64,000 bases of DNA from Chromobacterium sp. IIBBL 290-4 (GCF_024207115.1 NZ_CP100128.1:3410001-3474000); one strand, 5' to 3'; positions 53,137-61,853 are shown, counted from the stretch's first letter. The notes: a model not told the origin generated them from the sequence alone. Numbers and translations: made by a program.

Positions 53137-54531
53137 CTAATTGTCAGCCCAGCTGGCCGGATGGCTGCCTAGCGGCGTGGAAGGCCGCTCCCAGCGGGCC
53201 GGCGTCGTCGACAGCTGCGCCGCATGGCGCACCGCGAGCAAGCGGCCATAGCCGGAAGCGCTTTCCTCCAAGAAGGGGTGGACATCGTCCAGGGAGGGCA
53301 GCGGGAGGCTCATCGCGCCATCCACGCGGCCGAGATGGCGCAGCCAGTGGCCGGTTTGCGCCAGCGACACTTCCACATGCCAGCTGCCGCCTTCGGTCTG
53401 CTGGCGATGCAAGGCGGCGAGGATGCCCAAAGCCAGCAGGTAGCCGCCGATGTGATCCAGCGCCTGGGCCGGGAAGGGGCGAGGGGTGTCGCTGCCGGCG
53501 GCTTCGGCCTCGGCGGTATTGAAGCCGCTGGCGGTCTGAGTCAATGAATCGAATCCGCGCCGGGAAGACCAGGGACCGTCGTTGCCATAGGCGCTGAGCG
53601 AGGCGTATACGATGCCGGGGCGGATCCGCGCGGCCTGCTCCGGCGAAAAACCCAGTTCCGCCAGCCCGCCGGGGCGGTAGCCCTGGAGGAAGACGTGGGC
53701 TTCGGCGAGCAAGGCTTGCAAGGACTGCCGGTCAGCCGGCTGAGTCAGATCCAGGTGGGCGTTGCGTTTGCCGCGGCAAGTATCGATGTCCAGAGTGGCG
53801 ACGGTGGGAAGTTTGGGCGAGGTGATGTGCAGCACGTCCGCGCCGTGCGCCGCCAGGGTGCGGGCGCCGACCGGACCGGAGATGATGCGGGTGAGATCCA
53901 GCGCGCGTATCCCGGAGAGCGGGCGGTCCGCGGCCGGCAAGGCCAAGGGTTCGGCATCGCCGATGCGGGTGAGGGAAAACAGCGGCAGGCTTGCCGCCGC
54001 CTGCCCTTGAGGATGGGCATCCCATTCTTCGAAGCTGCGCAAGGCGGTGGCGACGAGTCCGCGTTCGGCCGCCGCGTTTTCGAAATCAAAGGCATTCCAG
54101 CGCAACAGGGCCTCCTGCACGGCGGACTTGTCATATTCGCAAGCCAGCAGTTCAAGCACGCCCCGGCAGTGATGCGGAAAGTTGGTATGGATGCGCACCC
54201 AGCCGCCATCGCCGGTGCGGTACAGTCCTGCGATCTTGTCCCAGGGGTCGGTCGGCTGCTCGCCGTTTACCCGGATATAGTGTTCGGACCTCAGCTCCGC
54301 CGCCGCGTGGCGGATGTCCACGCTGACTTGTTGCTTGCCGCCGCCGCGTTGATGCAACAAGGCCGCGGCGGCCAGTCCGCAGGCCGCGAGGCTGGCCTGC
54401 GCAGCGCTGGCCAAAGGGAAAGAAGAGGGCAGGACGGGCTCCGCGCCGGTCAGGCGCAAGGCGTCCAGCCAGGATGGATCAAATTCGCAATGCCGCCATA
54501 GTTGGGCGACAGCGCTTTGGGCGATGGACAT
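53137..54531 (-). CDS. CoA-transferase family III (CaiB/BaiF) with permuted-looking domain order
   Basis: A 464-residue protein. The usual N-terminal CaiB signature (RPLSGIRALDLTRIISGPVGARTLAAHGADVLHI) is found only at about residue 205. The first 190 residues resemble the C-terminal half of a CaiB enzyme (GLYRTGDGGWVRIHTNFPHH, FEEWDAHPQGQAAASLPLF). The catalytic Asp is conserved at about 328 (RRGFDSLTQTASGF). The ATG at 54531 was chosen because GGAG lies 7 nt upstream; an alternative ATG 9 codons earlier lacks one. Family III enzymes move CoA between carboxylic acids; the substrate is unknown. It follows the S10-fold gene by 26 bp. Confidence 0.75.
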   Translation of the reverse strand: MSIAQSAVAQLWRHCEFDPSWLDALRLTGAEPVLPSSFPLASAAQASLAACGLAAAALLHQRGGGKQQVSVDIRHAAAELRSEHYIRVNGEQPTDPWDKIAGLYRTGDGGWVRIHTNFPHHCRGVLELLACEYDKSAVQEALLRWNAFDFENAAAERGLVATALRSFEEWDAHPQGQAAASLPLFSLTRIGDAEPLALPAADRPLSGIRALDLTRIISGPVGARTLAAHGADVLHITSPKLPTVATLDIDTCRGKRNAHLDLTQPADRQSLQALLAEAHVFLQGYRPGGLAELGFSPEQAARIRPGIVYASLSAYGNDGPWSSRRGFDSLTQTASGFNTAEAEAAGSDTPRPFPAQALDHIGGYLLALGILAALHRQQTEGGSWHVEVSLAQTGHWLRHLGRVDGAMSLPLPSLDDVHPFLEESASGYGRLLAVRHAAQLSTTPARWERPSTPLGSHPASWADN

Positions 54532-54557
54532 GGCTATTCTCCATGGTGGGATAGCCA

Positions 54558-55862
54558 TTAATAACCGGGCAATGTGATCCGGTCAATCCGTTTGTCATTT
54601 TCGGCCGCGCCGGCGTTTCGCCCTAGAAAGGCTTTCAACATGGCCTGCGCGACGGCGGGTTGATCCCTGGCGACTCGTTGTCCGGCATTCTGAATGATGA
54701 CATGGGTGAGGCTCTGATATTCGCGGATCAATCCCGCCGAAAGGCCGTAAGGGCGCCAAGCTTCGCGTTTTTGATTGCGGAATGCTTCGGCTTGTCTCCA
54801 TTGCAAGGTGTTGAGCCAGGCGTCAATGCCCAGGTAATTGCCCTCCAGGCTGTATTCCCCTTGGTAAAGCAAGATTTTCAGCTCATTCAGCAGCCGCGGA
54901 AACAAATGCGATGAAGTCTCAAGCCGGAAGGCGTCTTGCAGGGGAGGCTGCTGGGCGATGGCCTGGTTTTCTGTTCGCGGGTCGATGTGCAGAGCCTGCC
55001 GGACGGCTGGTTTGGCCAGATACTCTTTCAGATGCGCATTGTCAGCCTGTTGCGGAGGCAGGCGGATATCCCCAGCGCTTCTGCCGCTGCACTGCAGGAT
55101 GAATTGTTCGATTTCCGCCACCAGCCGGCAGGCCTGTTTGCGTTGCAGGGGAATGTCGGAAGCGGCCAAGTCGTCAAAGTGGCGCAGCATGTCGCGCGCT
55201 TGCTCCAGTTCGCGCAGATTGATCAGCCTGTGTTGGTAGGCGTATTCGACATCGCTCTCCAGCTGGATTTCCGGCGCGATGCGGGCATTGCCCAAGCCTA
55301 TGCCGCGCAGCGCGATAGGGGGCTGGCCATTGCCGTTGCCGTCGAGAATGCAGTTGGCCAGCCGTGTCAGCGTGTGGCCGGCCCATCCGCTGCCGAACAG
55401 ATAGCAATCCAGCTGGCGGTAAGCCGGCCATCTGAGCAAGAACTCCTGCAGCGCGTGATAAAGCTGTTGGCAGGCTTCGTCATGGCTTTCCGGCAGATAA
55501 CGCTCATGCGAGGCGAAAGACAGGCCGTGCCCTAGCGGCTGGTCGATGATGAGGTAGTTGACATTTTGCAGCCAGCTGAAGGGATTGCCGCGAATCCGAC
55601 CGCTGCCGTCTATCTGATAGGGCCCGTGCTCGCCGAACAGATAGCTCAAAGCGTTGGATTCCGGATTGCTGTTGATCCAAACCAGCAAGGGCGCGGACTC
55701 CGGCTGATCGGTCGCTTCGCCGAACCAGAAGTACAGCCAGCCGCCGGCGGCGTCGCCGACGGAAAGGTAACCGGCCTTCTGCAGGCTGCGGATATTGCCC
55801 AGGCCGGGCAGATAGGTGAGCGCGGCGCTTTCGAACAGGAAGGGATTGACTTTCGCATTCAT
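54558..55862 (-). CDS. Serine-carboxypeptidase-fold (S10) protein with degenerate active site
   Basis: A 434-residue protein whose landmarks follow the S10 (carboxypeptidase Y) family: PLLVWINSNPESNALSYLFGEHGP (58-81), NPFSWLQNVNYLIIDQPLGHGLSF (93-116), the nucleophile elbow, and DQPAVAQAMLKAFL at the C-terminus. The elbow GESYAG is GSGWAG (157-162), so the Ser position is Gly159. The Asp position falls on Ser338 in YQGEYSLEGN, and the His of AGHMVP is Gln395 in NAGQRVARDQP. All three catalytic residues are therefore replaced. No signal peptide is seen, unlike usual S10 enzymes. It leads a leftward set with a CoA-transferase and an MFS carrier. Role unknown; binding or scaffold functions are possible. 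Confidence 0.7.
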   Translation of the reverse strand: MNAKVNPFLFESAALTYLPGLGNIRSLQKAGYLSVGDAAGGWLYFWFGEATDQPESAPLLVWINSNPESNALSYLFGEHGPYQIDGSGRIRGNPFSWLQNVNYLIIDQPLGHGLSFASHERYLPESHDEACQQLYHALQEFLLRWPAYRQLDCYLFGSGWAGHTLTRLANCILDGNGNGQPPIALRGIGLGNARIAPEIQLESDVEYAYQHRLINLRELEQARDMLRHFDDLAASDIPLQRKQACRLVAEIEQFILQCSGRSAGDIRLPPQQADNAHLKEYLAKPAVRQALHIDPRTENQAIAQQPPLQDAFRLETSSHLFPRLLNELKILLYQGEYSLEGNYLGIDAWLNTLQWRQAEAFRNQKREAWRPYGLSAGLIREYQSLTHVIIQNAGQRVARDQPAVAQAMLKAFLGRNAGAAENDKRIDRITLPGY

Positions 55863-55987
55863 GTGAAGCCTCCCGGCGCAGGGAAACCTACTGGTTCGGT
55901 AAGTCTTTATAGCTTATAGACGCATCCGAACTGAACGCGGATTTTGTTTGATATACCCACTGTGATTATTCACGATTTGTTGTGATT

Positions 55988-56014
55988 TAAGTTGCGCGCG
56001 CCTGGCGCCGCCTT
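55988..56014 (+). promoter_or_regulatory. Possible sigma28-type promoter of the flagellin gene
   Basis: TAAGTTGC (55988-55995), 11-bp spacer, GCCGCCTT (56007-56014). The spacing is exact, but each half matches only about half of the TAAAGTTT/GCCGATAA consensus. The 207-bp region 55863-56069 holds nothing else that I can name. Confidence 0.3.
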
Positions 56015-56069
56015 GTGTGGGTAACGGCAGCCGATGCCGGTTTCGACCAACCCTAGACGGAGCATTTCC

Positions 56070-57242
56070 ATGCTGAGCCTGCACACCAATATCGCGGCAC
56101 TGAACACCAAGTCCAATATGAACAGCACCCAAGGCGCGCTGTCCACCTCCATGACCCGCCTGGGCACCGGCCTGCGAATCAACTCGGCCATGGACGATGC
56201 TGCCGGCCTGCAGATCGCTACCCGTCTGGACGCGCAAAGCCGCGGCATGACCGTCGCCATGAAGAATGCCCAGAACGGCATCTCCATGCTGCAAACCGCC
56301 GAAGGCGCGCTGAACGAAGTGACCAACATCCTGCAACGGATGAAGGATCTGGGCACCGAAGGCGCCAACGCCACCGCGACTGATGCGGACAAGAAGGCCA
56401 TGCAGTCTGAGTTCGATCAGTTGGGCAAGGAACTGACCAATATCATGAAGAACACCTCCTTCGGCGGCGAAAAGCTGTTGCAAGGCGGCAAGCTTACCAA
56501 GGCAATCAGCTTCCAGATCGGCGCGGCCTCGACCGAGTCCATGGGTGTGGACTTGTCTGGCGATCTGGGCGTGCTGGATACAGCTTTAGGCAATGTTTCC
56601 AAAAAGTATGAAAAAGATGTTTCTACCCCGAGCGGTCCTGCTCCGGCGGCTTCGGATGCGGATAAAGTTGCTGCTAAGAAGCTGGCGGTAGATGCCGCGG
56701 CTGCCGAGCTGAAGCTGGATCCCACAACTGCGGCCAAGCAAACGGCATTGACCACCGCAATTACTGCGATGACGGACATTACTAAAACGAGCACCAATAA
56801 GGATGTCAAGGACGCTACTGATGCGGTCACTGCGGCATCTACTGCATGGACGGCAGCTGTAGCGGGCACTGACCCTGCGGCCACCGCAAAAGCCAAAGAC
56901 GCGCTGGATCGTTCCGTCGCGGCTTACGCTTCTGTAGTTGCCGCCGGCAGCTCGGATGAAATTGGCAAGAGTTCGACGATCGACACTATTAGCAAGGCAT
57001 TGGATGCTGTGGGCACCGTTCGCTCCTCGCTGGGCGCCAACGCCAACCGTCTGGATCACGTGATCAACAACCTGTCCAACATCAACAACAACACCCTGGC
57101 TGCCAAGGGTCGCGTCATGGACACCGATTACGCCAACGAAAGCGCCAACATGACCGCCAAGCAGATGCTGATGCAAGCCAGCACCTCCATGCTGAAGCAA
57201 AGCGGCAGCATGAACAGCCTGGCCATGTCCCTGCTGCAATAA
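56070..57242 (+). CDS. Flagellin
   Basis: A 390-residue flagellin. The N-terminal D0/D1 region (1-150) has SLHTNIAALNTKS, RLGTGLRINSAMDDAAGLQIATRL and AQNGISMLQTAEGALNEVTNILQRMKDL; the C-terminal D1/D0 (about 310-390) has NRLDHVINNLSNINNNTLAAKGRVMDTDYANESANMTAKQMLMQASTSML. The middle (about 175-305) is Ala/Thr/Lys-rich, lower in GC and without recognised domain. GGAG precedes the chosen ATG. No fliD, fliS or other flagellar structural gene is next to it, so it stands alone, with a good terminator after it. FliW, its likely regulator partner, is encoded 2.7 kb away. Confidence 0.93.
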   Translation: MLSLHTNIAALNTKSNMNSTQGALSTSMTRLGTGLRINSAMDDAAGLQIATRLDAQSRGMTVAMKNAQNGISMLQTAEGALNEVTNILQRMKDLGTEGANATATDADKKAMQSEFDQLGKELTNIMKNTSFGGEKLLQGGKLTKAISFQIGAASTESMGVDLSGDLGVLDTALGNVSKKYEKDVSTPSGPAPAASDADKVAAKKLAVDAAAAELKLDPTTAAKQTALTTAITAMTDITKTSTNKDVKDATDAVTAASTAWTAAVAGTDPAATAKAKDALDRSVAAYASVVAAGSSDEIGKSSTIDTISKALDAVGTVRSSLGANANRLDHVINNLSNINNNTLAAKGRVMDTDYANESANMTAKQMLMQASTSMLKQSGSMNSLAMSLLQ

Positions 57243-57274
57243 TTCGCAAACGATGGCTTAGGCCATCCACGCTT

Positions 57275-57303
57275 CAAGCCAGCGGTTTTCCGCTGGCTTT
57301 TTG
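57275..57303 (+). terminator. Flagellin gene terminator
   Basis: AAGCCAGCGG / CCGCTGGCTT stem with TTTT loop followed by TTTTG, 33 bp after the flagellin stop. Confidence 0.9.
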
Positions 57304-57344
57304 CATTCTGTCCATTTGGCCGGACGCGATGCCGCCGGTTTGAA

Positions 57345-57350
57345 TATAAT
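57345..57350 (+). promoter_or_regulatory. -10 box upstream of the periplasmic molybdopterin-fold gene
   Basis: An exact TATAAT hexamer 18 bp before the start; the -35 is weak. It implies a very short leader. Confidence 0.4.
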
Positions 57351-57368
57351 GGGGCGGTTTCGAATGAA

Positions 57369-57875
57369 ATGGGGATGGGAATGGCGGCATTGAGGCTTTT
57401 TTGCCTGCTCATGAGCCTGTTCTGCTGCGCCTGGGCGCAGGCGGAGAGCGATCCTGTCGTGTTGACGATTTCGGGCAAGATTGCCCGCTTTACCGATGCC
57501 AAGCGAGGGATTTACCAATTCCGCGACAGCGACCTGGCCGGGATGCGGCAAATTCCGATCCGGACGGCAACCAGCTGGACGCCGGTTGTCACTTTCAGCG
57601 GTCCGCTGGTCCGGGACATCCTGGCGCGGGTGGAGGCGCGCGGCAAGACCGTGCGCATTTTGGCCATCAATTACTATCGTTACGACATCCCGGTCACGGA
57701 GCTGGTTCGCCGCAATGTCGTGCTGGCCAGGCGCATAGACAACAAGCCTTTCGATGTTTCTCATTATGGGCCGCTGTGGCTGATGTATCCGCTGCCTTTT
57801 ATGGCCGAGGATGATAAAGGGCCGCCGCTGGACGCCAAGCTGGTATGGCAGGTGGATGCCATGGAGGTGATGTGA
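57369..57875 (+). CDS. Periplasmic sulfite-oxidase/YedY-fold protein without the Mo ligand
   Basis: A 168-residue protein with a signal peptide (about 1-25, ending AWAQA). The mature part has the shape of the oxidoreductase molybdopterin-binding domain (PVVLTISGKIARF, TFSGPLVRDILARV, VARRIDNKPFDVSHYGPLWLMYPL). The mature part contains no cysteine, so it cannot ligand molybdenum as SUOX/YedY enzymes do. It overlaps the following histidine kinase gene by 4 bp, so it is probably a sensor-like partner in the periplasm. An alternative start is ATG 57381. Confidence 0.7.
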   Translation: MGMGMAALRLFCLLMSLFCCAWAQAESDPVVLTISGKIARFTDAKRGIYQFRDSDLAGMRQIPIRTATSWTPVVTFSGPLVRDILARVEARGKTVRILAINYYRYDIPVTELVRRNVVLARRIDNKPFDVSHYGPLWLMYPLPFMAEDDKGPPLDAKLVWQVDAMEVM

Positions 57876-59299
57876 AAAAGACAGATTGGCTGGGCAAGGG
57901 CAAAGCGATCTGGCTGCTGGGGGCGGCCTTGCTGATCTTGGTATTGGCGGCGAGCTGGAATTTTTACCGGATGGATAGGACCAGCGAGGCTTTGATCGAT
58001 AGCGGCAAGAGCGAAGAGCTGTATTGGACGGTCGCGCAATTGCATGTCGAACTGGAGCGCACGCGCGCGGAGTTGATCCATTTTTCGCTCAGCCCGGAGG
58101 GACGGCAGCCGGATCTGGACCGGCAGCGCCAGTTGCTGCAGAGCCGCTATCTGGTGTTCGAGGCGCCTGACAGCGTGCTGGTCCACCGTCTGCTGAGCCA
58201 GGTGTCGGGTTTTTACGAGCTGACCGCCACGCTGAAGCCGCTGATTCATGATGGACAGTGGCCGGCAATGACGGCCGCCAGGGCGCTGGCGATGGTGAAC
58301 CGGATCGATGAGGCCCGCCCGGTGCTGGCCAGTTTTTCGGTGCAGACGCGGCGGGCGGAATTGGCGGCCCGGGTGGCGCGCAGCAAGGCTTTGGCCAACC
58401 AGCGCTCGCAAATGATGGTCTGGCAGATCGTGCTGTGCTTCGGCATCGCCGGCGTGCTGCTGATGTTGTTCCGCTATCGGGAGATGAAGTCCTTGGCCGA
58501 GGCCAGGCAGTCCTTGCTGGAGCAGGAAAGGGCCGCGCATAAGGCGACGGTGGATCTGGAGTTGGAGCGGATCACCTTTCTGGGCGCGCTGGGGCATGAA
58601 ATCCGTTCGCCCATGCAGTCCATGCAAATGTGCCTGGAGTTGATCGAGCCGGCCATCGCGCGCCAAGGGCCGGCGGCGATGGCGATGCAGCGCTTGCGGG
58701 TCGGCATGGATCAGCTGGCTTCCCAGCTGAGGGACATCATGGATATCTCGGCGATCAAAAACATGCAGTTGCGCCTGAATCCAGGTCTGGTCGGGCTGGA
58801 CAAGATTTTCCGCTCCTTGCTGGATACGATGAAGCCGCTGGCGGAAGCGCGCGGCCTGTATCTGGCCTATGAGGGGGGCGAACTGCCGGAACAGGCTTGG
58901 CTGGATGAGATCCGTTTGCGGCAAATCGTCGGCAACCTGCTGTCCAACGCCATCCGTTACACCGACCACGGCGGCGTGACGCTGAGCACGGGCCTGGCGG
59001 AGAGGGATGGCGCGCGATGCCTGCTGATCGAGGTCCGCGATACTGGCATTGGCATCGCGGAAGAGGATAGATACCGGTTGTTTCAACCCTATAGCCGCTG
59101 CAAGCATAGGCGGCCCGGCAGCAATGGCCTGGGGCTGTCCATTGTCAAAGAGCTGGTCGGCTTGTTCAGCGGCGTCATCGAGCTTGAATCCGAAGTGGAC
59201 GCTGGATCGGCTTTCAGGGTTTGGATTCCTTTGCGCGAATCCGGCGCCGGCAATGAGGCTGCGCCGATCGCTGAGGAGCAAAGCCGGCCTGCCGAGTGA
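57872..59299 (+). CDS. Membrane sensor histidine kinase
   Basis: A 475-residue kinase. Membrane segments at about 13-32 and 183-201 enclose a helical periplasmic domain. The phospho-accepting His242 is in LGALGHEIRSPMQSMQM, followed by the N-box (RQIVGNLLSNAIRYTDHGG), DTGIGIAEED, and the G2 box (GLGLSIVKELVGLFSG). It starts with GTG inside the preceding stop (GTGA overlap) with GGAGG upstream. No response regulator is directly fused or adjacent, but two lie on the same strand within 2.6 kb. The input is probably the periplasmic protein encoded just before it. Confidence 0.88.
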   Translation: MKKTDWLGKGKAIWLLGAALLILVLAASWNFYRMDRTSEALIDSGKSEELYWTVAQLHVELERTRAELIHFSLSPEGRQPDLDRQRQLLQSRYLVFEAPDSVLVHRLLSQVSGFYELTATLKPLIHDGQWPAMTAARALAMVNRIDEARPVLASFSVQTRRAELAARVARSKALANQRSQMMVWQIVLCFGIAGVLLMLFRYREMKSLAEARQSLLEQERAAHKATVDLELERITFLGALGHEIRSPMQSMQMCLELIEPAIARQGPAAMAMQRLRVGMDQLASQLRDIMDISAIKNMQLRLNPGLVGLDKIFRSLLDTMKPLAEARGLYLAYEGGELPEQAWLDEIRLRQIVGNLLSNAIRYTDHGGVTLSTGLAERDGARCLLIEVRDTGIGIAEEDRYRLFQPYSRCKHRRPGSNGLGLSIVKELVGLFSGVIELESEVDAGSAFRVWIPLRESGAGNEAAPIAEEQSRPAE

Positions 59300-59324
59300 C
59301 AGGCCGGATGCGGGCGGGGCGGGC

Positions 59325-59915
59325 TTAGCTTGAGGCCGATGGCTCCTCTCGCAGCTTGTCCGGGTGGAGATGGCAGTCGACGACATGGTCGTTGACGACG
59401 CCGCAGGCTTGGAGGAAGGCGTATATCACGGTACTGCCGACAAAGTTCATGCCGGCCTTTTTCAAGTGGCGGCTGATGCGGTCGGACAGCTCGGTCGATG
59501 CTGGGCAGTCCCGGTAATCTTGCCAATGGCTGATTCCGGCCTGCCCATCGGCTTGAGCCCATAGCCACGAGGCGAAGCTGCCATGCTGGCGCTGCATTTG
59601 CAAAAAGACCCGGGCGTTGCGGATGGCGCTGTTGATTTTCAGCCGGTTGCGGACAATGGACGCGTCGGACATCAGCCTTTCGACATCGCTGTCATTCATT
59701 TCCGCTACCTTGACCGGATCGAAGCCGTGGAACGCGGCTCGATATCCTTCGCGTTTTCGCAATATCGTGATCCAGGACAGCCCGGCCTGGGCGCCTTCCA
59801 AGATCAACATTTCGAACAGCTTTCTGTCGTCGTGGACGGGACGGCCCCATTCCTGGTCATGGTAGGCCATGTACAAGGGATCGGTCCCGCACCAAGGGCA
59901 TCGTTTCAGGTTCAT
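59325..59915 (-). CDS. tag: DNA-3-methyladenine glycosylase I
   Basis: A 196-residue DNA repair enzyme that removes 3-methyladenine. The zinc ligands are at the N-terminus (RCPWCGTDPLYMAYHDQEWG) and near the C-terminus (DHVVDCHLHPDK). The catalytic region has LEGAQAGLSWITILRKRE, and the Tag-specific NFVGSTVIYAFLQACG. It overlaps the fliW stop by 4 bp (ATGA-type), so is cotranscribed with it. Confidence 0.95.
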   Translation of the reverse strand: MNLKRCPWCGTDPLYMAYHDQEWGRPVHDDRKLFEMLILEGAQAGLSWITILRKREGYRAAFHGFDPVKVAEMNDSDVERLMSDASIVRNRLKINSAIRNARVFLQMQRQHGSFASWLWAQADGQAGISHWQDYRDCPASTELSDRISRHLKKAGMNFVGSTVIYAFLQACGVVNDHVVDCHLHPDKLREEPSASS

Positions 59916-60361
59916 ATTTCCGGAGAGTGGAGGAGGACATCGAGTTGAAGTCCTGTTTTCTGGATGCCTCGTTGCGACGACAGGCCGATGACCAGGGGGT
60001 TGGCCAGGTTGGCTTGCAGCTGTCCGAGGGCGGGATGGGATTCGCGCTCCAGTTGCAATGGGCGATACAGCATCAGCAGGATCGCGGCGTCTTCCGGACC
60101 TTTCAATTGCAGATGCTCGACCTCATCGTCGTTCAGCTGGATCTGGTAACGGACGCCCAGCTGCTCCGGCAGCGTCAGGCTGAAGGTGATGCCGGGCGCG
60201 TCCAACGATTGCAGCCAGAACATATGCGGATTGGGGTGGGTGGCGTCGTGGAACAGCTTGAAGCGAGTGCAGCTTTCCAGCGCGGGAATGCCCTGGGGAA
60301 AGGTGATGATGGTGGTTTCATCGACTTCCACATTGCCAAGCTGGTCTGAAGTGAAATGCAT
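59912..60361 (-). CDS. fliW: Flagellar assembly factor FliW
   Basis: A 149-residue protein of the FliW family (GNVEVDETTIITFPQGIPALESCTRFKL, LPEQLGVRYQIQLNDDEVEHLQL). FliW binds flagellin and frees or blocks CsrA to set flagellin synthesis. The start MHFTSDQLG follows CAGGAGAG; a longer upstream frame lacks similarity. No csrA is adjacent. It is followed by tag in the same transcript and is divergent from the response regulator at 60650. Confidence 0.92.
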   Translation of the reverse strand: MHFTSDQLGNVEVDETTIITFPQGIPALESCTRFKLFHDATHPNPHMFWLQSLDAPGITFSLTLPEQLGVRYQIQLNDDEVEHLQLKGPEDAAILLMLYRPLQLERESHPALGQLQANLANPLVIGLSSQRGIQKTGLQLDVLLHSPEI

Positions 60362-60649
60362 GATGCTCTCCTGGTGAGGGGCGCCGGAGGGGCGGTCTAT
60401 CCCATCGTTTTGACGCTTGCCGGCCGCGCGCATGGGCGCGCTGTCTTGTGCTGGCAAATTTGTCAGCCTATACATGGTATTACGTTAAGTCGCGGTACGC
60501 GAATGTCTTAGTGTCTGCCCAAGGCCCCGTGATGGCGGACATATAGAGGAAGCTGCTCAATAGGTTCTGCTCGGATGCGACGGCGCATGCCGCCTGTCGC
60601 TGCCAGAGAGGAGCCGGTGTTGCTCCGCCTTGGGAGGGGCGTGCGCGCT

Positions 60650-61840
60650 ATGGAGCTGAAGCCGAAGCGGTTCTTGATTCTGGATGACCAGCTGGTATTG
60701 CGTAAATTGATTTCTAGGCAAGCCAGTTTCTTCAGCCGTTATGCGGTGCAGATCGATGAGTTCAGCGATCCTGCCGAGGCGCTGCGCAGCATAGCCGAAG
60801 GCGGCTATCAACTGGTGATCACCGACATCGGCATGCCGGGAATGAACGGCATCGATTTCATCAAAAATGTCTCGCGTTTGGGCTATCAATCCGCCTTGCT
60901 GATCATTTCCGGCTATGACGGGAAAACGCTGCAAACCATCGCGGACATGTCCGTCAGCCTGGGCATCTCCTGTACCCGTTTTTTGTCCAAGCCCTATTCC
61001 GCGGAGGCCTTCCTCGCCTCGCTGAACGCCTTGTTCAATGAGATGGAGCGCGAGGACATGCAGGGTCCGTCCGACATCGAGAGGGTGATGGGAGATCTTT
61101 GCGCGGACAATTATTCCCTGGAGTTCGAACCGGTCCATCGCTTGGCCGATCATGGCTTGATCGCGCTGAGATTGAGCGCCGCCTTGTTCGACAACGCCCA
61201 TCGCTATGATGTGGAATTTCTGTTCCAACTGCTTGCCGGCCGGCAGATGGCATCGGCCATCGCCCTGGAGACGATGGTTGAGCGAGTGGCCAGGCTGCTG
61301 CAGGAGAAAGGGGGCGTTTTCCCCGAGGGGCAGATGAATATCCAGATCGATGAGGCCTGCCTGCGGGCGGACAATGTGTTTGATCATTGTTTCGTGATCT
61401 TGCAGCAATATGGCGTTTCCGCGCGGCGGATCGGTTTCGAGCTGGCCGATGGCCTGACGCGCAAGGCCGACGCGCTTTGCTTCGAGAATATCGCCAAGAT
61501 CAAGTATCTGGGCTTCAGGCTGTTGGCCGATTCTTTCGGCTCCGGCTCGCTTACGGCGGGCAATTTGCTGAAGCTGCCGTTCGATCATGTGAACGTTCCT
61601 ATCGACACCTTAAGCTGGATGCGGACTGCTCTGGGGGAAGATGCCAACGCGTTCCGCATGCTGCGCTATTTTGGACTGTCGCCGGCCGGGGTGTGCGCGA
61701 CGGGGCTGGACGACCCGGAAAGCCTGGCCTTGGCGATCGCCATGGGGTGTCCGGAGGGGAGGGGCGGCGCTGTGTCGCCCAAGGTATTGGAAAACGAGCT
61801 GCAAGGCTTGGCGGTGGTGACGGCAGGCGGAGCCGAGTGA
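60650..61840 (+). CDS. Response regulator with degenerate EAL domain
   Basis: A 396-residue regulator. A receiver domain (1-125; acidic pair near 12-13, phospho-Asp59 in VITDIGMP, FLSKPYS) is followed by an EAL-like domain (about 145-390). In this domain the EAL triplet is I-A-L, DDFG is D-S-F-G, the conserved Lys is Asn, and the loop EGVE is T-G-L-D. The catalytic acidic residues are thus mostly gone, so c-di-GMP hydrolysis is unlikely and the domain probably binds ligand or protein. An in-frame GTG three codons upstream is an alternative start, better placed to GGGAGG. Confidence 0.82.
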   Translation: MELKPKRFLILDDQLVLRKLISRQASFFSRYAVQIDEFSDPAEALRSIAEGGYQLVITDIGMPGMNGIDFIKNVSRLGYQSALLIISGYDGKTLQTIADMSVSLGISCTRFLSKPYSAEAFLASLNALFNEMEREDMQGPSDIERVMGDLCADNYSLEFEPVHRLADHGLIALRLSAALFDNAHRYDVEFLFQLLAGRQMASAIALETMVERVARLLQEKGGVFPEGQMNIQIDEACLRADNVFDHCFVILQQYGVSARRIGFELADGLTRKADALCFENIAKIKYLGFRLLADSFGSGSLTAGNLLKLPFDHVNVPIDTLSWMRTALGEDANAFRMLRYFGLSPAGVCATGLDDPESLALAIAMGCPEGRGGAVSPKVLENELQGLAVVTAGGAE

Positions 61841-61853
61841 GAAAGGAGGCGAC

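Noticed and set aside
59284..59307. CCGGCCTG/CAGGCCGG hairpin as a terminator of the kinase gene
   Set aside because: Overlaps the stop codon and is followed by GC-rich sequence without a U-tract.
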